NCBI GenBank assembly: GCA_029564595.1
Contig: JAKQPS010000194.1
Location: forward strand, 1 to 14,861
Origin: a bacterium
GTDB taxonomy: Bacteria > UBP15 > UBA6099
DNA length: 14,861 nt
Direction: 5' to 3'
In this document: positions 1-8,003 of the stretch, piece by piece
Numbering within the stretch: position 1 is the stretch's first letter
How the letters are laid out: each line of letters begins with the position of its first letter
The notes under the pieces: model-generated
What the model saw: the letters and a program-made list of their open reading frames with translations, nothing else
What the model was told of the DNA's origin: nothing
Database searches by the model: none
Made by a program: the position numbers and the translations under genes

Positions 1-141
1 ATTCCTCAGAAAACCTTTCCCAATATCTTTTCACATGCGCGCGGCGGAGCGGAGGCGCGAACGCGCCCGCTTCGACGCGCGCATAGAAATGTTTTGAAAG
101 GGATTTTAAGGGAAAACTTTTTCAAAAGTTTTCCCTTAATC
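1..141 (+). repeat. Left copy of a 141-bp perfect inverted repeat, internally palindromic
   Basis: Positions 1-141 equal the reverse complement of 14721-14861 without a mismatch; position 142 is the first difference. Each copy holds two palindromes. Hairpin I is GC-rich: 35-43 pairs with 76-84, 45-51 with 68-74 (one G:T), and 54-59 with 62-67 around an AA loop, with one mismatch and a 2-nt bulge. Hairpin II is AT-rich and perfect: 16 bp, 106-121 with 124-139, with a TC loop. Further out, CCTTTC at 14-19 can pair with GAAAGG at 96-101. No coding capacity is visible. The layout resembles a dispersed palindromic (REP- or MITE-like) repeat. Because the sequence stops exactly at the repeat, the true element may extend outside the window. 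Confidence 0.9.
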
Positions 142-216
142 AAGTAGTAACGGACGAAGTCTTTCTCAATGATTTGAATCAGGTTAGAATTAGAGGCGGA
201 GGCTCTCTGAATCGGA

Positions 217-1719
217 ATGAAATCTCATGATGCCGTCCCGCAGGCGCGGGACGCCGACCTTATGAAAGTCCTGCTTATATTCCCGCCTCCAAGCGACAAG
301 TATTCGCGCGACTATAAAAACGCCATAGGCTCCGGCGTCCCTCTCGGAGTTGCGCACCTTGGTTCCGCGCTGGAACGCAGCGGTTTCGAGGTGGAAGCGT
401 TCGACTTCCAGATTCCCGGCAACACCGACTCGCGTCTGCGGGAAGTATTGCGCGGCGGATTCGGGATGATAGGGCTTTCGGTATTCACGCTTTCAGCGCA
501 TTCGGCATACGACATAATAGGGAAGGCGCGCGAAGCGTCGCCCGGCTCTACGTTTGTGGTCGGGGGCCCGCACCCGACAGCTCTCGGCCCGGCGGTTCTT
601 GATGAGTGCGGCGCGGACGTCGCGGCATTTGGAGAAGGAGAAATCACCATCGTCGAGCTTGCCCGCGCCGTCGCAGCCCGCGAGTCTTTCGACGCGGTGA
701 AAGGAATCGCGTTCAGGCGCGGCGGGGAAATTGTCACGACAGCCCCTCAACCGCCTGTTGAAGACCTCGACACGCTCCCGCCGCCCGCGCTGCATCTTTT
801 CGACATCAAAAAGTACGCGCAGCCCGGAGCCGCGTCGCTTTATTTTCCATCTATCAACATGATAACCAGCAGGGGATGCCCATACGACTGCTCGTTCTGC
901 TTTAAGAAGCTTTGGGGGCCGCGCTGCCGGTTCATGAGCGTGGATCGAGTGATATCCGACATCGCGGAACTGAGGGCGGCACACGGCGCGGGCGAGGTCG
1001 CTTTCTTCGACGACACTTTCACGCTTGACCGCGACCGGGCGCTTTCCCTGTGCGAAAAGATGCTTGAGAAAAAAAAACCGCTGCCGTGGAGATGCAATTC
1101 GAGGGTGGACCGCGTGGACGCCGAATTGCTGGCGCTTATGCGCCGCGCCGGCTGTTACTCCATCGGGTTCGGCATCGAGTCCGGCAACGCCGAAGTTCTA
1201 AAAAAGTGCGGAAAAGGAATTACTCTTGAACAGGTTCGGAACGCCGTAGAGCTTGCCCGCCGTGCGGGAATCGAAAGCCGCGGATATTTCATATTCAATC
1301 TGCACGGGGACACCCGGGAAACGATGGAGGAAACCACGCAGTTCGCGCTGTCGCTTCCGCTCACTGTTGCTAACTTCACGATGGCCCTGCCCTACATCGG
1401 AACGCGGCTCAGAGAGATAGTCGAGAACGATCCCGGCTGCCGGGTGGACTCCGCCCGCTGGAACGACTGGTCTGCGTACTGCGACAAAGAACCGCTTTTC
1501 ACTCAAGGAGATGTGAGAGCGGACGAACTGAAGAAAATCATCTCCCGCGCATACTCTCGCTTCTATCTGCGTCCGTCGTACATCCTGCGCGCGCTAAAGC
1601 GCGTCAACTCCCTCGAACAAGTTAAATCCTACATCTTCGCCGCCGGATGGATACTCGCCACCGCCCTCGCTACTGCCCTCCACCCAAACAAAAAACACCC
1701 TCGGACGCCCTCTGTTTAA
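217..1719 (+). CDS. B12-binding-domain radical SAM protein
   Basis: Predicted cytoplasmic iron-sulfur enzyme that cleaves S-adenosylmethionine to a radical, probably using a cobalamin cofactor. The N-terminal part (residues 16 to about 165) has the Rossmann-like B12-binding fold signature: MKVLLIFPPP at the start and VVGGPHPTALG in the middle. The radical SAM core follows, with the cluster ligands C221-x3-C225-x2-C228 in RGCPYDCSFC. Later blocks typical of this superfamily are FFDDTF, the SAM-contacting GFGIESGN, and GYFIFNLHGDT. The length of 500 residues is normal for these two-domain proteins. ATG 217 has GGAGG at 198-202 upstream, rather far at 14 nt. ATG 262 would give the classical family N-terminus (MKVLLIFPP) but has no clear Shine-Dalgarno. 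The substrate cannot be told from sequence; relatives include methyltransferases and ring-forming or lipid-modifying enzymes. It is a lone gene, and no partner sits beside it in the window. Confidence 0.9.
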   Translation: MKSHDAVPQARDADLMKVLLIFPPPSDKYSRDYKNAIGSGVPLGVAHLGSALERSGFEVEAFDFQIPGNTDSRLREVLRGGFGMIGLSVFTLSAHSAYDIIGKAREASPGSTFVVGGPHPTALGPAVLDECGADVAAFGEGEITIVELARAVAARESFDAVKGIAFRRGGEIVTTAPQPPVEDLDTLPPPALHLFDIKKYAQPGAASLYFPSINMITSRGCPYDCSFCFKKLWGPRCRFMSVDRVISDIAELRAAHGAGEVAFFDDTFTLDRDRALSLCEKMLEKKKPLPWRCNSRVDRVDAELLALMRRAGCYSIGFGIESGNAEVLKKCGKGITLEQVRNAVELARRAGIESRGYFIFNLHGDTRETMEETTQFALSLPLTVANFTMALPYIGTRLREIVENDPGCRVDSARWNDWSAYCDKEPLFTQGDVRADELKKIISRAYSRFYLRPSYILRALKRVNSLEQVKSYIFAAGWILATALATALHPNKKHPRTPSV

Positions 1720-1746
1720 ACTTTTGCTTCCTAGTTTTCTATAGTA

Positions 1747-1776
1747 ATGACAAATTGAATAAGGATATGCTATTAT
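1747..1776 (+). promoter_or_regulatory. Predicted sigma70-type promoter of the helicase cassette
   Basis: ATGACA (1747-1752, 5/6 to the -35 consensus), an 18-bp spacer, then TATTAT (1771-1776, 5/6 to the -10 consensus) preceded by TGC, an extended -10 motif. Transcription would start near 1783, giving a leader of about 80 nt before ATG 1865. It lies in the AT-rich gap between the radical SAM gene and the helicase. AT-rich DNA yields such matches by chance more easily. Confidence 0.5.
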
Positions 1777-1864
1777 GCGTGAGGGAATTGCCGAATGGCT
1801 GTCAATTAGATGATGCAGGAAGAGCAGACGCGTTTATTTGCATTATGAGCATCTCATATCAACG

Positions 1865-4800
1865 ATGAATGAACACATTTTACATTTTTTGCCATCAGTT
1901 GTGCGGGGCGTATATCGCTATGATGATCTCAAGCCTGATTTTGAAAAAAGCGCCCAACTAGATCAGTTTTATGAATCGCGTCTTAATTTCCTTCCTCCAT
2001 ATATCAGAAATCTAATAGAAAGAAACCGCAAACACAGCAACTTATCGCCGCAAAGCAAATCAAACATTTCAAAAGAACCTAGTAACAATCTGCGGAATAA
2101 GAACGCAATTCAGTATGTAACAAGATATCCGAAATTGGAAAAAGAAGAATCATTTTTGGAAAAGCAATTTGTCTACCTTGTCCTATCTCAAATTTTTGAC
2201 ATACATGGTATGCTAAAAGTTGTTCCACAATACAAAGTGGGGCCGTACTACATAGATTTCGGAATCCTTGCAGATAAAAACTACGCAATCGAATTAGACG
2301 GTTTTGGGAAATTTAGAACTTCAAAAGATCTGGACGACTTCCTGAATCGCCAAAACTACATTTTGCAGCAAGGCTGGACGATTTATCGCTATTCGTATAA
2401 CAAAATTATGAAATCAACCGAAGTTGCAAAAGATGAACTGACGCACATTTTTCAAAAAGACAGCATGCTTCGTCAATACCTTTTGCAATGCGGCAATTTG
2501 ATACAGAAAGAGGATGCCGGCGATATTCCAGATGATAGGAACATTGTTAACGCAGTATATAGAATTCAAGACATATTTGTTTCACACATACTGAGCAACA
2601 ACATCAAGGATGACACAGTCAATGTCAAAGACCATTTTGGATTTGGATGGCCAATTGTCGCTCTCTCGCTGAATTATCTTTATGACACGATATATTTTTA
2701 TGAAAGTATTCTTGATATTCGCTTTGAAATCCCCAAAGCAAGGATAGATTGCGGCGGCTCACCTGAACGCATGGCAAAAATCAACGCCAAGATTGATATT
2801 GCGTCGGTAGAAAGTGACAATGCAGTTGTTTTTAACAGCGATAGCATCTTTGACAACAATTTCACCATGCCAGCCCCTGCTAAACTATGCTCTTCCATAA
2901 ATTACAAAAAAAACATGTCTCTTGATAATATCCACAGCAGACTGAACTTCATAACAAGCACAGTATTTAGATATGAAACTGGAACTAATCCGTTTCAGGA
3001 CAAGGTATTGAAAAGATATTTTAGTGGAAAAGACACTCTCGGCATTTCCGCGACAGGCAGCGGCAAATCATTCTGCTTCTGGCTGCCCTCTCTAATAAAA
3101 CCCGGGCTAACCCTTGTTATTTCTCCTTTGCGGACGTTGATGAAAGACCAATTTCTTTCTCTGCTCAATTACGGGATAGCTTCTGTCGCCTACATAAATT
3201 CCGATGTGCACCCGGAAGAACAAAAACGGATTCTACATGAAGCTAAACTCGGCTATATTAGGATGCTTTATATTTCTCCGGAACGTCTTAGAATAAAAAA
3301 GTTCGTTGATGAGCTTTTAGAGCTACAGCAATATACGCCTATAAACTGCTTTGCAATTGACGAAGCTCATTGCATTTCAGAATGGGGACATGATTTCAGA
3401 CCTTCATATCTTAAACTCCCGCAAATAAGAGAATCTCTTTGCGCTGGAAACGAATCCGATATAAGGCTTATCGCTCTTACTGCGACTGCCGGAGAAATGG
3501 TTAAAAGAGACATCGAAGAAATCCTTCACCTGAAAAGCGGGGAATATGGAGACGTGATCAAAGAAAGCATCGCCGACAGAGAGCGTTTCAGCTATCAAAT
3601 TGTCTCTGTTAATGATCCTAAGCACAAAGACAAAACCTATAAAAACATCCTGAAAAAGCAAATTCCTATCTCTCTTAAACACAAGAGTTTCGACAGTCTT
3701 ATGAAGAGCGAAAACAAGAGAGAGGAGAAATCCGTCGGGCTAGTCTTTTGTATTTATGCGGACTCCCACGGAAAGGACGGAATAAACGACGGTGTTCCTC
3801 ATTATCTGTTCTTAACTAAGGATATTGTGGAGCCGTCAGAGCTTTTTAGAATAAAGAATAGAAAAAATCACAACTTTAATCCCGAAGCATATTCAGAAGG
3901 AAGAGTTCGCGGTTTCAGCAGTAAAACGCCGACTTTCTGTCCAAAATGTTTGTCTTATAGATACTGCATGAAATCTTCAATTTCTTTTTCAGACAATGAT
4001 TTTTCGTTTAATGATGACGACGATGACAAATCTCAATCCAGATATTGCATGTACTGCGACAGTTCTTTCAATTCTGAGGATATTGTATCTATTGACAACG
4101 AAACATGGAAAAACCTATTAAGCAGAAATCAAGGAGAATTCAAGCAAAGCAAATTCGACGTTCTTGTTTCAACAAAAGGCTTTGGGATGGGCATTGACAA
4201 GGGAAGCGTTAGATTCGTAGTGCACACATGCCTTTCATCCGGAATGGAAGGATGGTATCAGGAAGTAGGCCGGGCAGGCAGAGACAAAGAACGCGCTCAC
4301 ATTGTCATGCTCACATGCCCTCCATCTGATGAATGCAAAAAACAAATGAGCGAATTGCCAATCCAAAAACCTTCGTGCAGTTACAGAAAGGGGTGCACGT
4401 TCGGCAAGCCCGCTCTATGCGATTACGGCAAGCAGCACATGTTGATTAATTCCAGTTACAAAGGCGCCGAGAATGACGCAATGTGGGCAATATCAACACT
4501 TGAAAAACTCCTTATCAACATGGGCAAATCCCAAAACGGCGGAAGTTATATGTATTCCGGAGAAATGTATTCAGCAAGAGACGAAATCGCTATTTACCGC
4601 CTTATGCTTTTAGGCATAGTTAAGGACTATTCCATTCGCTATGTCGGAAGAAGGCAAATTGTATTCGATATCGACCTTGGTTTTGACTCGTTTGACAATA
4701 GAACGGTTCTCTTGTCGCTTATCCAAGACAAACTCGCTGCTTATTCCCACAAAAGAATGATAGGAGCCAAGGTTATTGACCCTCGCAATCCAAGAAGAAG

Positions 4801-5659
4801 CTTGAGAGACAACTATACGGATTTTGAGACAATTAAAAAAACCAGGAAAAATAAATTTACCAAATTCAACATAATATCATCTGATGACGCTTTTCTAGAG
4901 TTTCTTTACTACTCGCTTCTCGCTATATTGGATCACACTTATAACGATGTTTTGAAAATGAGATATACAATGCTGTACACTCTTCTCTCTGTAGTCAACA
5001 CGACAAGTTGCAGAAGAGCACCTATTCTTCGTTATTTCGGTGAAACCGTAGAAGAATCATACAGATGCGAATCTTGCGACATTTGTCGCCCTGATCTTAA
5101 TTTTCTGGATTCCAGAGTCGCCCCTATTGAGAATAGAAGCGACATGGAGATGGACAAAGAACTGAGTGATTTCTTTGCCAGTGGTAATTATGATTATTTT
5201 CAATTGTCGCGATTAGTTGCCTATTTTAAAGAATATCCGAGTTCCAAATACATGCAGGCAAGAAGAGTTCTTGAAGGAGACCCCAACAACCTTCCCGCGT
5301 TATTTATTTCACGAGAATTTTCACCTCCCGCTGATTTAGGCGGTAACACAAAACGTTTGTTGTCCACAGCAAATCAAAGACTTCAGTTACTGTCAGATGT
5401 TGAAACGCTTTTTGAAACGTCCAAGGACGAATTGAAAACTGACCTTTTACTGCTGCTAAACGAATCAGACACTGTTTGTGACAACGTCGATGGATGGAAT
5501 TTTCTGTTAGTGGAATCCAGCAAAGAGAGACATTTATCTAACAGTAAAGCTCAACTTATGAATGAATGTTTGGATTTTTTTCTTCTTACTGAGGACAATA
5601 TGCTGAAGGATTCCTTGTCCTCAGCTTCAAAAATCATTGGAGAGATGACTAATGCCTGA
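1865..5659 (+). CDS. RecQ-type superfamily 2 helicase with N-terminal Vsr/DUF559-like nuclease domain
   Basis: Predicted ATP-driven 3'-5' DNA helicase fused to a nuclease (1264 residues; E. coli RecQ has about 610). Domains in order: residues about 110-200 carry a PD-(D/E)XK-type core, with D131 in YYIDF, E143 and D145 in IELDG, then R151, and QQGWTIYRY, as in Vsr/DUF559/MTES_1575-like nucleases. Helicase motifs are Walker A ATGSGKS (396-402), VISPLRTLMKDQ, DEAH (499-502), the RecQ aromatic loop CISEWGHDFRP, ALTATA, motif IV at about 624, motif V VSTKGFGMGID (768), and motif VI QEVGRAGRD (799-807). A CxxC...CxxC insert (C692, C695, C728, C731) with five aspartates (717-721) separates motifs IV and V. 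C1049, C1068, C1071 and C1074 (CESCDIC) match the RecQ zinc site. ATG 1865 was chosen although no clear Shine-Dalgarno precedes it; an in-frame TTG at 1838 is the alternative. The 3' end overlaps the coiled-coil gene by 8 bp. A defence or DNA-repair role is inferred. Confidence 0.88.
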   Translation: MNEHILHFLPSVVRGVYRYDDLKPDFEKSAQLDQFYESRLNFLPPYIRNLIERNRKHSNLSPQSKSNISKEPSNNLRNKNAIQYVTRYPKLEKEESFLEKQFVYLVLSQIFDIHGMLKVVPQYKVGPYYIDFGILADKNYAIELDGFGKFRTSKDLDDFLNRQNYILQQGWTIYRYSYNKIMKSTEVAKDELTHIFQKDSMLRQYLLQCGNLIQKEDAGDIPDDRNIVNAVYRIQDIFVSHILSNNIKDDTVNVKDHFGFGWPIVALSLNYLYDTIYFYESILDIRFEIPKARIDCGGSPERMAKINAKIDIASVESDNAVVFNSDSIFDNNFTMPAPAKLCSSINYKKNMSLDNIHSRLNFITSTVFRYETGTNPFQDKVLKRYFSGKDTLGISATGSGKSFCFWLPSLIKPGLTLVISPLRTLMKDQFLSLLNYGIASVAYINSDVHPEEQKRILHEAKLGYIRMLYISPERLRIKKFVDELLELQQYTPINCFAIDEAHCISEWGHDFRPSYLKLPQIRESLCAGNESDIRLIALTATAGEMVKRDIEEILHLKSGEYGDVIKESIADRERFSYQIVSVNDPKHKDKTYKNILKKQIPISLKHKSFDSLMKSENKREEKSVGLVFCIYADSHGKDGINDGVPHYLFLTKDIVEPSELFRIKNRKNHNFNPEAYSEGRVRGFSSKTPTFCPKCLSYRYCMKSSISFSDNDFSFNDDDDDKSQSRYCMYCDSSFNSEDIVSIDNETWKNLLSRNQGEFKQSKFDVLVSTKGFGMGIDKGSVRFVVHTCLSSGMEGWYQEVGRAGRDKERAHIVMLTCPPSDECKKQMSELPIQKPSCSYRKGCTFGKPALCDYGKQHMLINSSYKGAENDAMWAISTLEKLLINMGKSQNGGSYMYSGEMYSARDEIAIYRLMLLGIVKDYSIRYVGRRQIVFDIDLGFDSFDNRTVLLSLIQDKLAAYSHKRMIGAKVIDPRNPRRSLRDNYTDFETIKKTRKNKFTKFNIISSDDAFLEFLYYSLLAILDHTYNDVLKMRYTMLYTLLSVVNTTSCRRAPILRYFGETVEESYRCESCDICRPDLNFLDSRVAPIENRSDMEMDKELSDFFASGNYDYFQLSRLVAYFKEYPSSKYMQARRVLEGDPNNLPALFISREFSPPADLGGNTKRLLSTANQRLQLLSDVETLFETSKDELKTDLLLLLNESDTVCDNVDGWNFLLVESSKERHLSNSKAQLMNECLDFFLLTEDNMLKDSLSSASKIIGEMTNA

Positions 5660-6872
5660 GATTACCAGCGTTGAAAATATTCGAAGCAAACTATCCGAGT
5701 TTCAAAATAGCATAATTGCGATTTCTGAAATAAAAAGTCAACTCGACAAGCATCTCCAACATGTCGAGAGTCATATTAAAGAATTTCAAACAGTGATCGA
5801 GCTTGCGAAGGCCACTGAGAAAATTGTGGCTGATTCAAACAGGGCATGGGAAAAACTTAGACACGAGACGAACGAAGTTAATAAGACAGCTAAATCAACA
5901 AACGAAAAATCTATATCCCAATTAAAAGACGTCGAGAATAAAATTGCTGCGGCCGAATCGCGTGTCGCTTCAGAGATAAAAGATTCATTCAAAGCTTACG
6001 AGGAGAAAATTACAGAATACGACGCCTCCATAACTGAGAGATTTTCTTTCATACGCGAGAAAGCGGACCATATTCTTGGGCAGGCGCAGATGGTTGAAAC
6101 GGCTGTCAGTTCAGCTGAATCAAATTTAAAAAACAGTATAGACGAATGGAAACACTCACAAGCAAAATCAGTTGAAATCAGAATCAACGACCTACAAAAT
6201 GATGTAATCAAGAAAATCTCAAGCTATGTGGCAGACTTGCAAAACGCGATGCAAAAGATGTCCATAACAAATGAAAAAGAAGCGCAAGCACGGATATTGG
6301 AGCTTTCAGACAAGCATGGCGCCTTGATAGATGGTTTTATTGAAACTCAAAAATCGGAACAATCCTCTTTTTTAAATAAATTATCAAATTCTGAAGATGA
6401 AACAAAAAAAACAGTCCAGAGTTTTGTCGAAGAACAGGCAAGCGCTTTTAAAACTTTTAAATCTCTAATCCAATCAAAACATAACGATTTTGAGAAAACA
6501 AACCAAGCATCTTTACTTTCTTTTATGAACAGACACGAAACGATTTTAAAAAGTGTGAATACCCAAATGGACACATATTCCAATTCTTCACAACTGTTCA
6601 CTTCAAAAATTGAATCTTTGAAGCACGAGATGGTTGAGTTATTAAAAAAAATCCGGCTTCAACAACAAAAAGAAAATCTTGCCGCTGCCAAAAGCTCCGA
6701 AGACATGATTGCAAAACTGAAGGATGAGGCTATTGCGGAAGCAGAGGTAAAGACTCAACAACTGATAAACCAAGTTAAAACTGATTGCAACAATCGGATT
6801 TTAGCAATTGAAGACGAATTGGAGCAAATCAAAAAACGCGGTGTCATTGGCAAATTCTTCGGTTCAAAATAA
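5652..6872 (+). CDS. Coiled-coil protein, partner of the helicase
   Basis: I do not recognise a named family. The 406-residue product is almost entirely charged, helical and heptad-like, rich in K, E, Q, S and A, with few prolines or aromatics. It has no signal peptide and no membrane span. This indicates a long cytoplasmic coiled coil, likely to oligomerise or form a rod. The last residues, KKRGVIGKFFGSK, form a short basic, hydrophobic tail unlike the rest and could be a docking or membrane-contact peptide. Its ATG lies inside the last codons of the helicase gene (8-bp overlap), with GGAGAG at 5639-5644 seven bases upstream, so translation is probably coupled and the two proteins probably act together. 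Base composition is AT-rich like the helicase. A structural, scaffolding or sensor role for the helicase-nuclease is inference from operon structure only. Generic similarity to other coiled coils will confuse searches. Confidence 0.8.
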   Translation: MPEITSVENIRSKLSEFQNSIIAISEIKSQLDKHLQHVESHIKEFQTVIELAKATEKIVADSNRAWEKLRHETNEVNKTAKSTNEKSISQLKDVENKIAAAESRVASEIKDSFKAYEEKITEYDASITERFSFIREKADHILGQAQMVETAVSSAESNLKNSIDEWKHSQAKSVEIRINDLQNDVIKKISSYVADLQNAMQKMSITNEKEAQARILELSDKHGALIDGFIETQKSEQSSFLNKLSNSEDETKKTVQSFVEEQASAFKTFKSLIQSKHNDFEKTNQASLLSFMNRHETILKSVNTQMDTYSNSSQLFTSKIESLKHEMVELLKKIRLQQQKENLAAAKSSEDMIAKLKDEAIAEAEVKTQQLINQVKTDCNNRILAIEDELEQIKKRGVIGKFFGSK

Positions 6873-6898
6873 ACCCAAATACTTCGGTAGCGACGGAG

Positions 6899-6926
6899 CG
6901 AGAATTACGCTTCTTTCTCGGTTTTT
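6899..6926 (+). terminator. Possible intrinsic terminator after the coiled-coil gene
   Basis: CGAGAA (6899-6904) pairs with TTCTCG (6915-6920) around a 10-nt loop and is followed by GTTTTT (6921-6926). It lies 26 nt past the stop of the coiled-coil gene, in the 120-bp gap between convergent transcription units. The stem is only 6 bp, so it is weak. Confidence 0.4.
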
Positions 6927-6992
6927 CAATCAACCAGACATAATTACCGTCTCGTAGTAGCCCTATACTTGCCGAAGCGGGCTAAATTCTTT

Positions 6993-7958
6993 TCAGAGTT
7001 TTGTTTTCGTTTCTAAGATAGGCGCGTTCTTGCGGCGCAGATGCCATGAGAACAATCGTTTGTAGTGGGAAGCGCGGGCGGAGAGGGATGCCCGGCGGGA
7101 TGGAGAAATCAGTGCGGCGGCTGTGAACGCGGCGACGCGAAACGCTGCGCCTGCCATGTTCAACAATGCCGCGGCGGCGGCGGCGGGCGCGCCGTAATGT
7201 TTCCGGTAGAATAAAAGCAGCGAGGAATAGAACCTGTTCATTTTGTCGTGGCCGAGGAGGCCTTCGCTGCCTCCGCCGATGTGGAGAACGTCGGCAACCG
7301 GGGCGAACCAGACTTCCCATCCGGCGCGCCTGAAGCGCAGACACCAGTCATGATCCTCGAAATACATGAAGAAGCGCTCGTCGAGTGGGCCGACGTCTGC
7401 GACTGCGGAGCGGCGGGCCATCAGGCAGGCTCCTGAAAGAGAGGGGACGCGGCGCGCGGCGTCGTGCGCCCACCGCTTGAAGCCTCCGAACGTTTCGCTG
7501 GCGGGAAATATCGAGCTGATGAAAAAAGCGTCCCACAGCAGCACGCTCAGAGTGGGCGCGCGGAAGCAAGACTCCTGAACCGAGCCGTCCGGGTTTAGGA
7601 GTCTCGGCCCGGCAAGCCCCGCGCGAGGGTTGGAGCGCATGAAGTCCGCCATCGCGTCCAGCGCTCCCGGCGAAAGCTCCGCGTCGTTGTTGAGAAGAAG
7701 GAAGAACTCGCCCGACGCCGCGCTCATGGCTTTGTTCTGGTTGGCGGCGAATCCCAAAGGAGCGGCGTTTTCGATGACGAGCGCGGAAGGATATTTTTCG
7801 CGCGTCATCGCGGCGCTTCCGTCGCGAGACGCGTTGTCCACCACGATAACTTCGAAGGAAGCGCGGGCCGGCGGGGCGGCGTAAATCGAGAGCAGACAGC
7901 GGTCCAGCATGTCCCTGCCGTTGTGGTTCGCTATGGTGATTGAGATATCGGCCGGCAT
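6993..7958 (-). CDS. Family 2 glycosyltransferase (rhamnosyltransferase-like)
   Basis: Transfers a sugar from a nucleotide-sugar donor to an envelope or exported glycan; the exact sugar is unknown. The 321-residue protein opens with the GT2 nucleotide-binding strand ISITIANHNG. It then has VVDNASRDGS (D41), LGFAANQN, the metal-binding LLLNNDAEL (N90-D92, in the DXD position), GPRLLNPDGSVQES, a GACLMARR block, and the acceptor-side acidic motif YFEDHDWCLR (E200, D201, D203), as in the GT-A rhamnosyltransferase group. A hydrophobic stretch near residues 255-283 (Ala-rich, ending before SPSRR) may contact the membrane. It is the last gene of a minus-strand operon, 45 bp after the small 77-codon gene, with a weak ribosome binding site. 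Its position after a DUF2723/TPR membrane protein suggests both act on the same glycoconjugate or glycoprotein. Confidence 0.9.
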   Translation of the reverse strand: MPADISITIANHNGRDMLDRCLLSIYAAPPARASFEVIVVDNASRDGSAAMTREKYPSALVIENAAPLGFAANQNKAMSAASGEFFLLLNNDAELSPGALDAMADFMRSNPRAGLAGPRLLNPDGSVQESCFRAPTLSVLLWDAFFISSIFPASETFGGFKRWAHDAARRVPSLSGACLMARRSAVADVGPLDERFFMYFEDHDWCLRFRRAGWEVWFAPVADVLHIGGGSEGLLGHDKMNRFYSSLLLFYRKHYGAPAAAAAALLNMAGAAFRVAAFTAAALISPSRRASLSARASHYKRLFSWHLRRKNAPILETKTKL

Positions 7959-8003
7959 TAGGAAACGGGCGCGCGGGGCGCCACGCCTTTCCCGCTTAGC
8001 GCG

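Larger units (their letters stand above)
1720..6872 (+). other. AT-rich two-gene cassette (putative genomic island or defence cassette)
   Basis: GC content drops sharply right after the radical SAM stop codon (for example, about 32% over 2101-2160) and returns to high GC from about 7020 (about 67% over 7141-7200). Both genes inside use A/T-ending codons, unlike all other genes in the window, which suggests acquisition from another source. No integrase, transposase, tRNA gene or convincing flanking direct repeat is visible, so the route of entry is unknown. Limits are set by the composition change and the neighbouring stop codons. Confidence 0.65.

Noticed and set aside
1775-1813. Short frame (12 codons) upstream of and in phase with the helicase, stopped by TGA at 1811
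   Set aside because: Its ATG overlaps the predicted -10 box, upstream of the likely transcription start, and has no ribosome binding site. Nothing supports stop-codon readthrough.
1781-1835. tRNA-like stretch (GGAATTGCCGAATGG...GCAGACGCG) that could mark an integration site
   Set aside because: No T-arm (TTCGA), anticodon stem or closed acceptor stem could be drawn, so it is not a tRNA gene or a clear fragment.
1682-6879. ACCCAAA at 1682-1688 and 6873-6879, flanking the AT-rich cassette, as a possible target-site duplication
   Set aside because: Seven bases found by scanning is within chance, and the left copy lies inside the radical SAM coding region with no adjacent element end.
6958-6984. 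TAGCCC/GGGCTA hairpin between the convergent operons
   Set aside because: 6-bp stem with a 15-nt loop and only a broken T-run after it; too weak to call a terminator.
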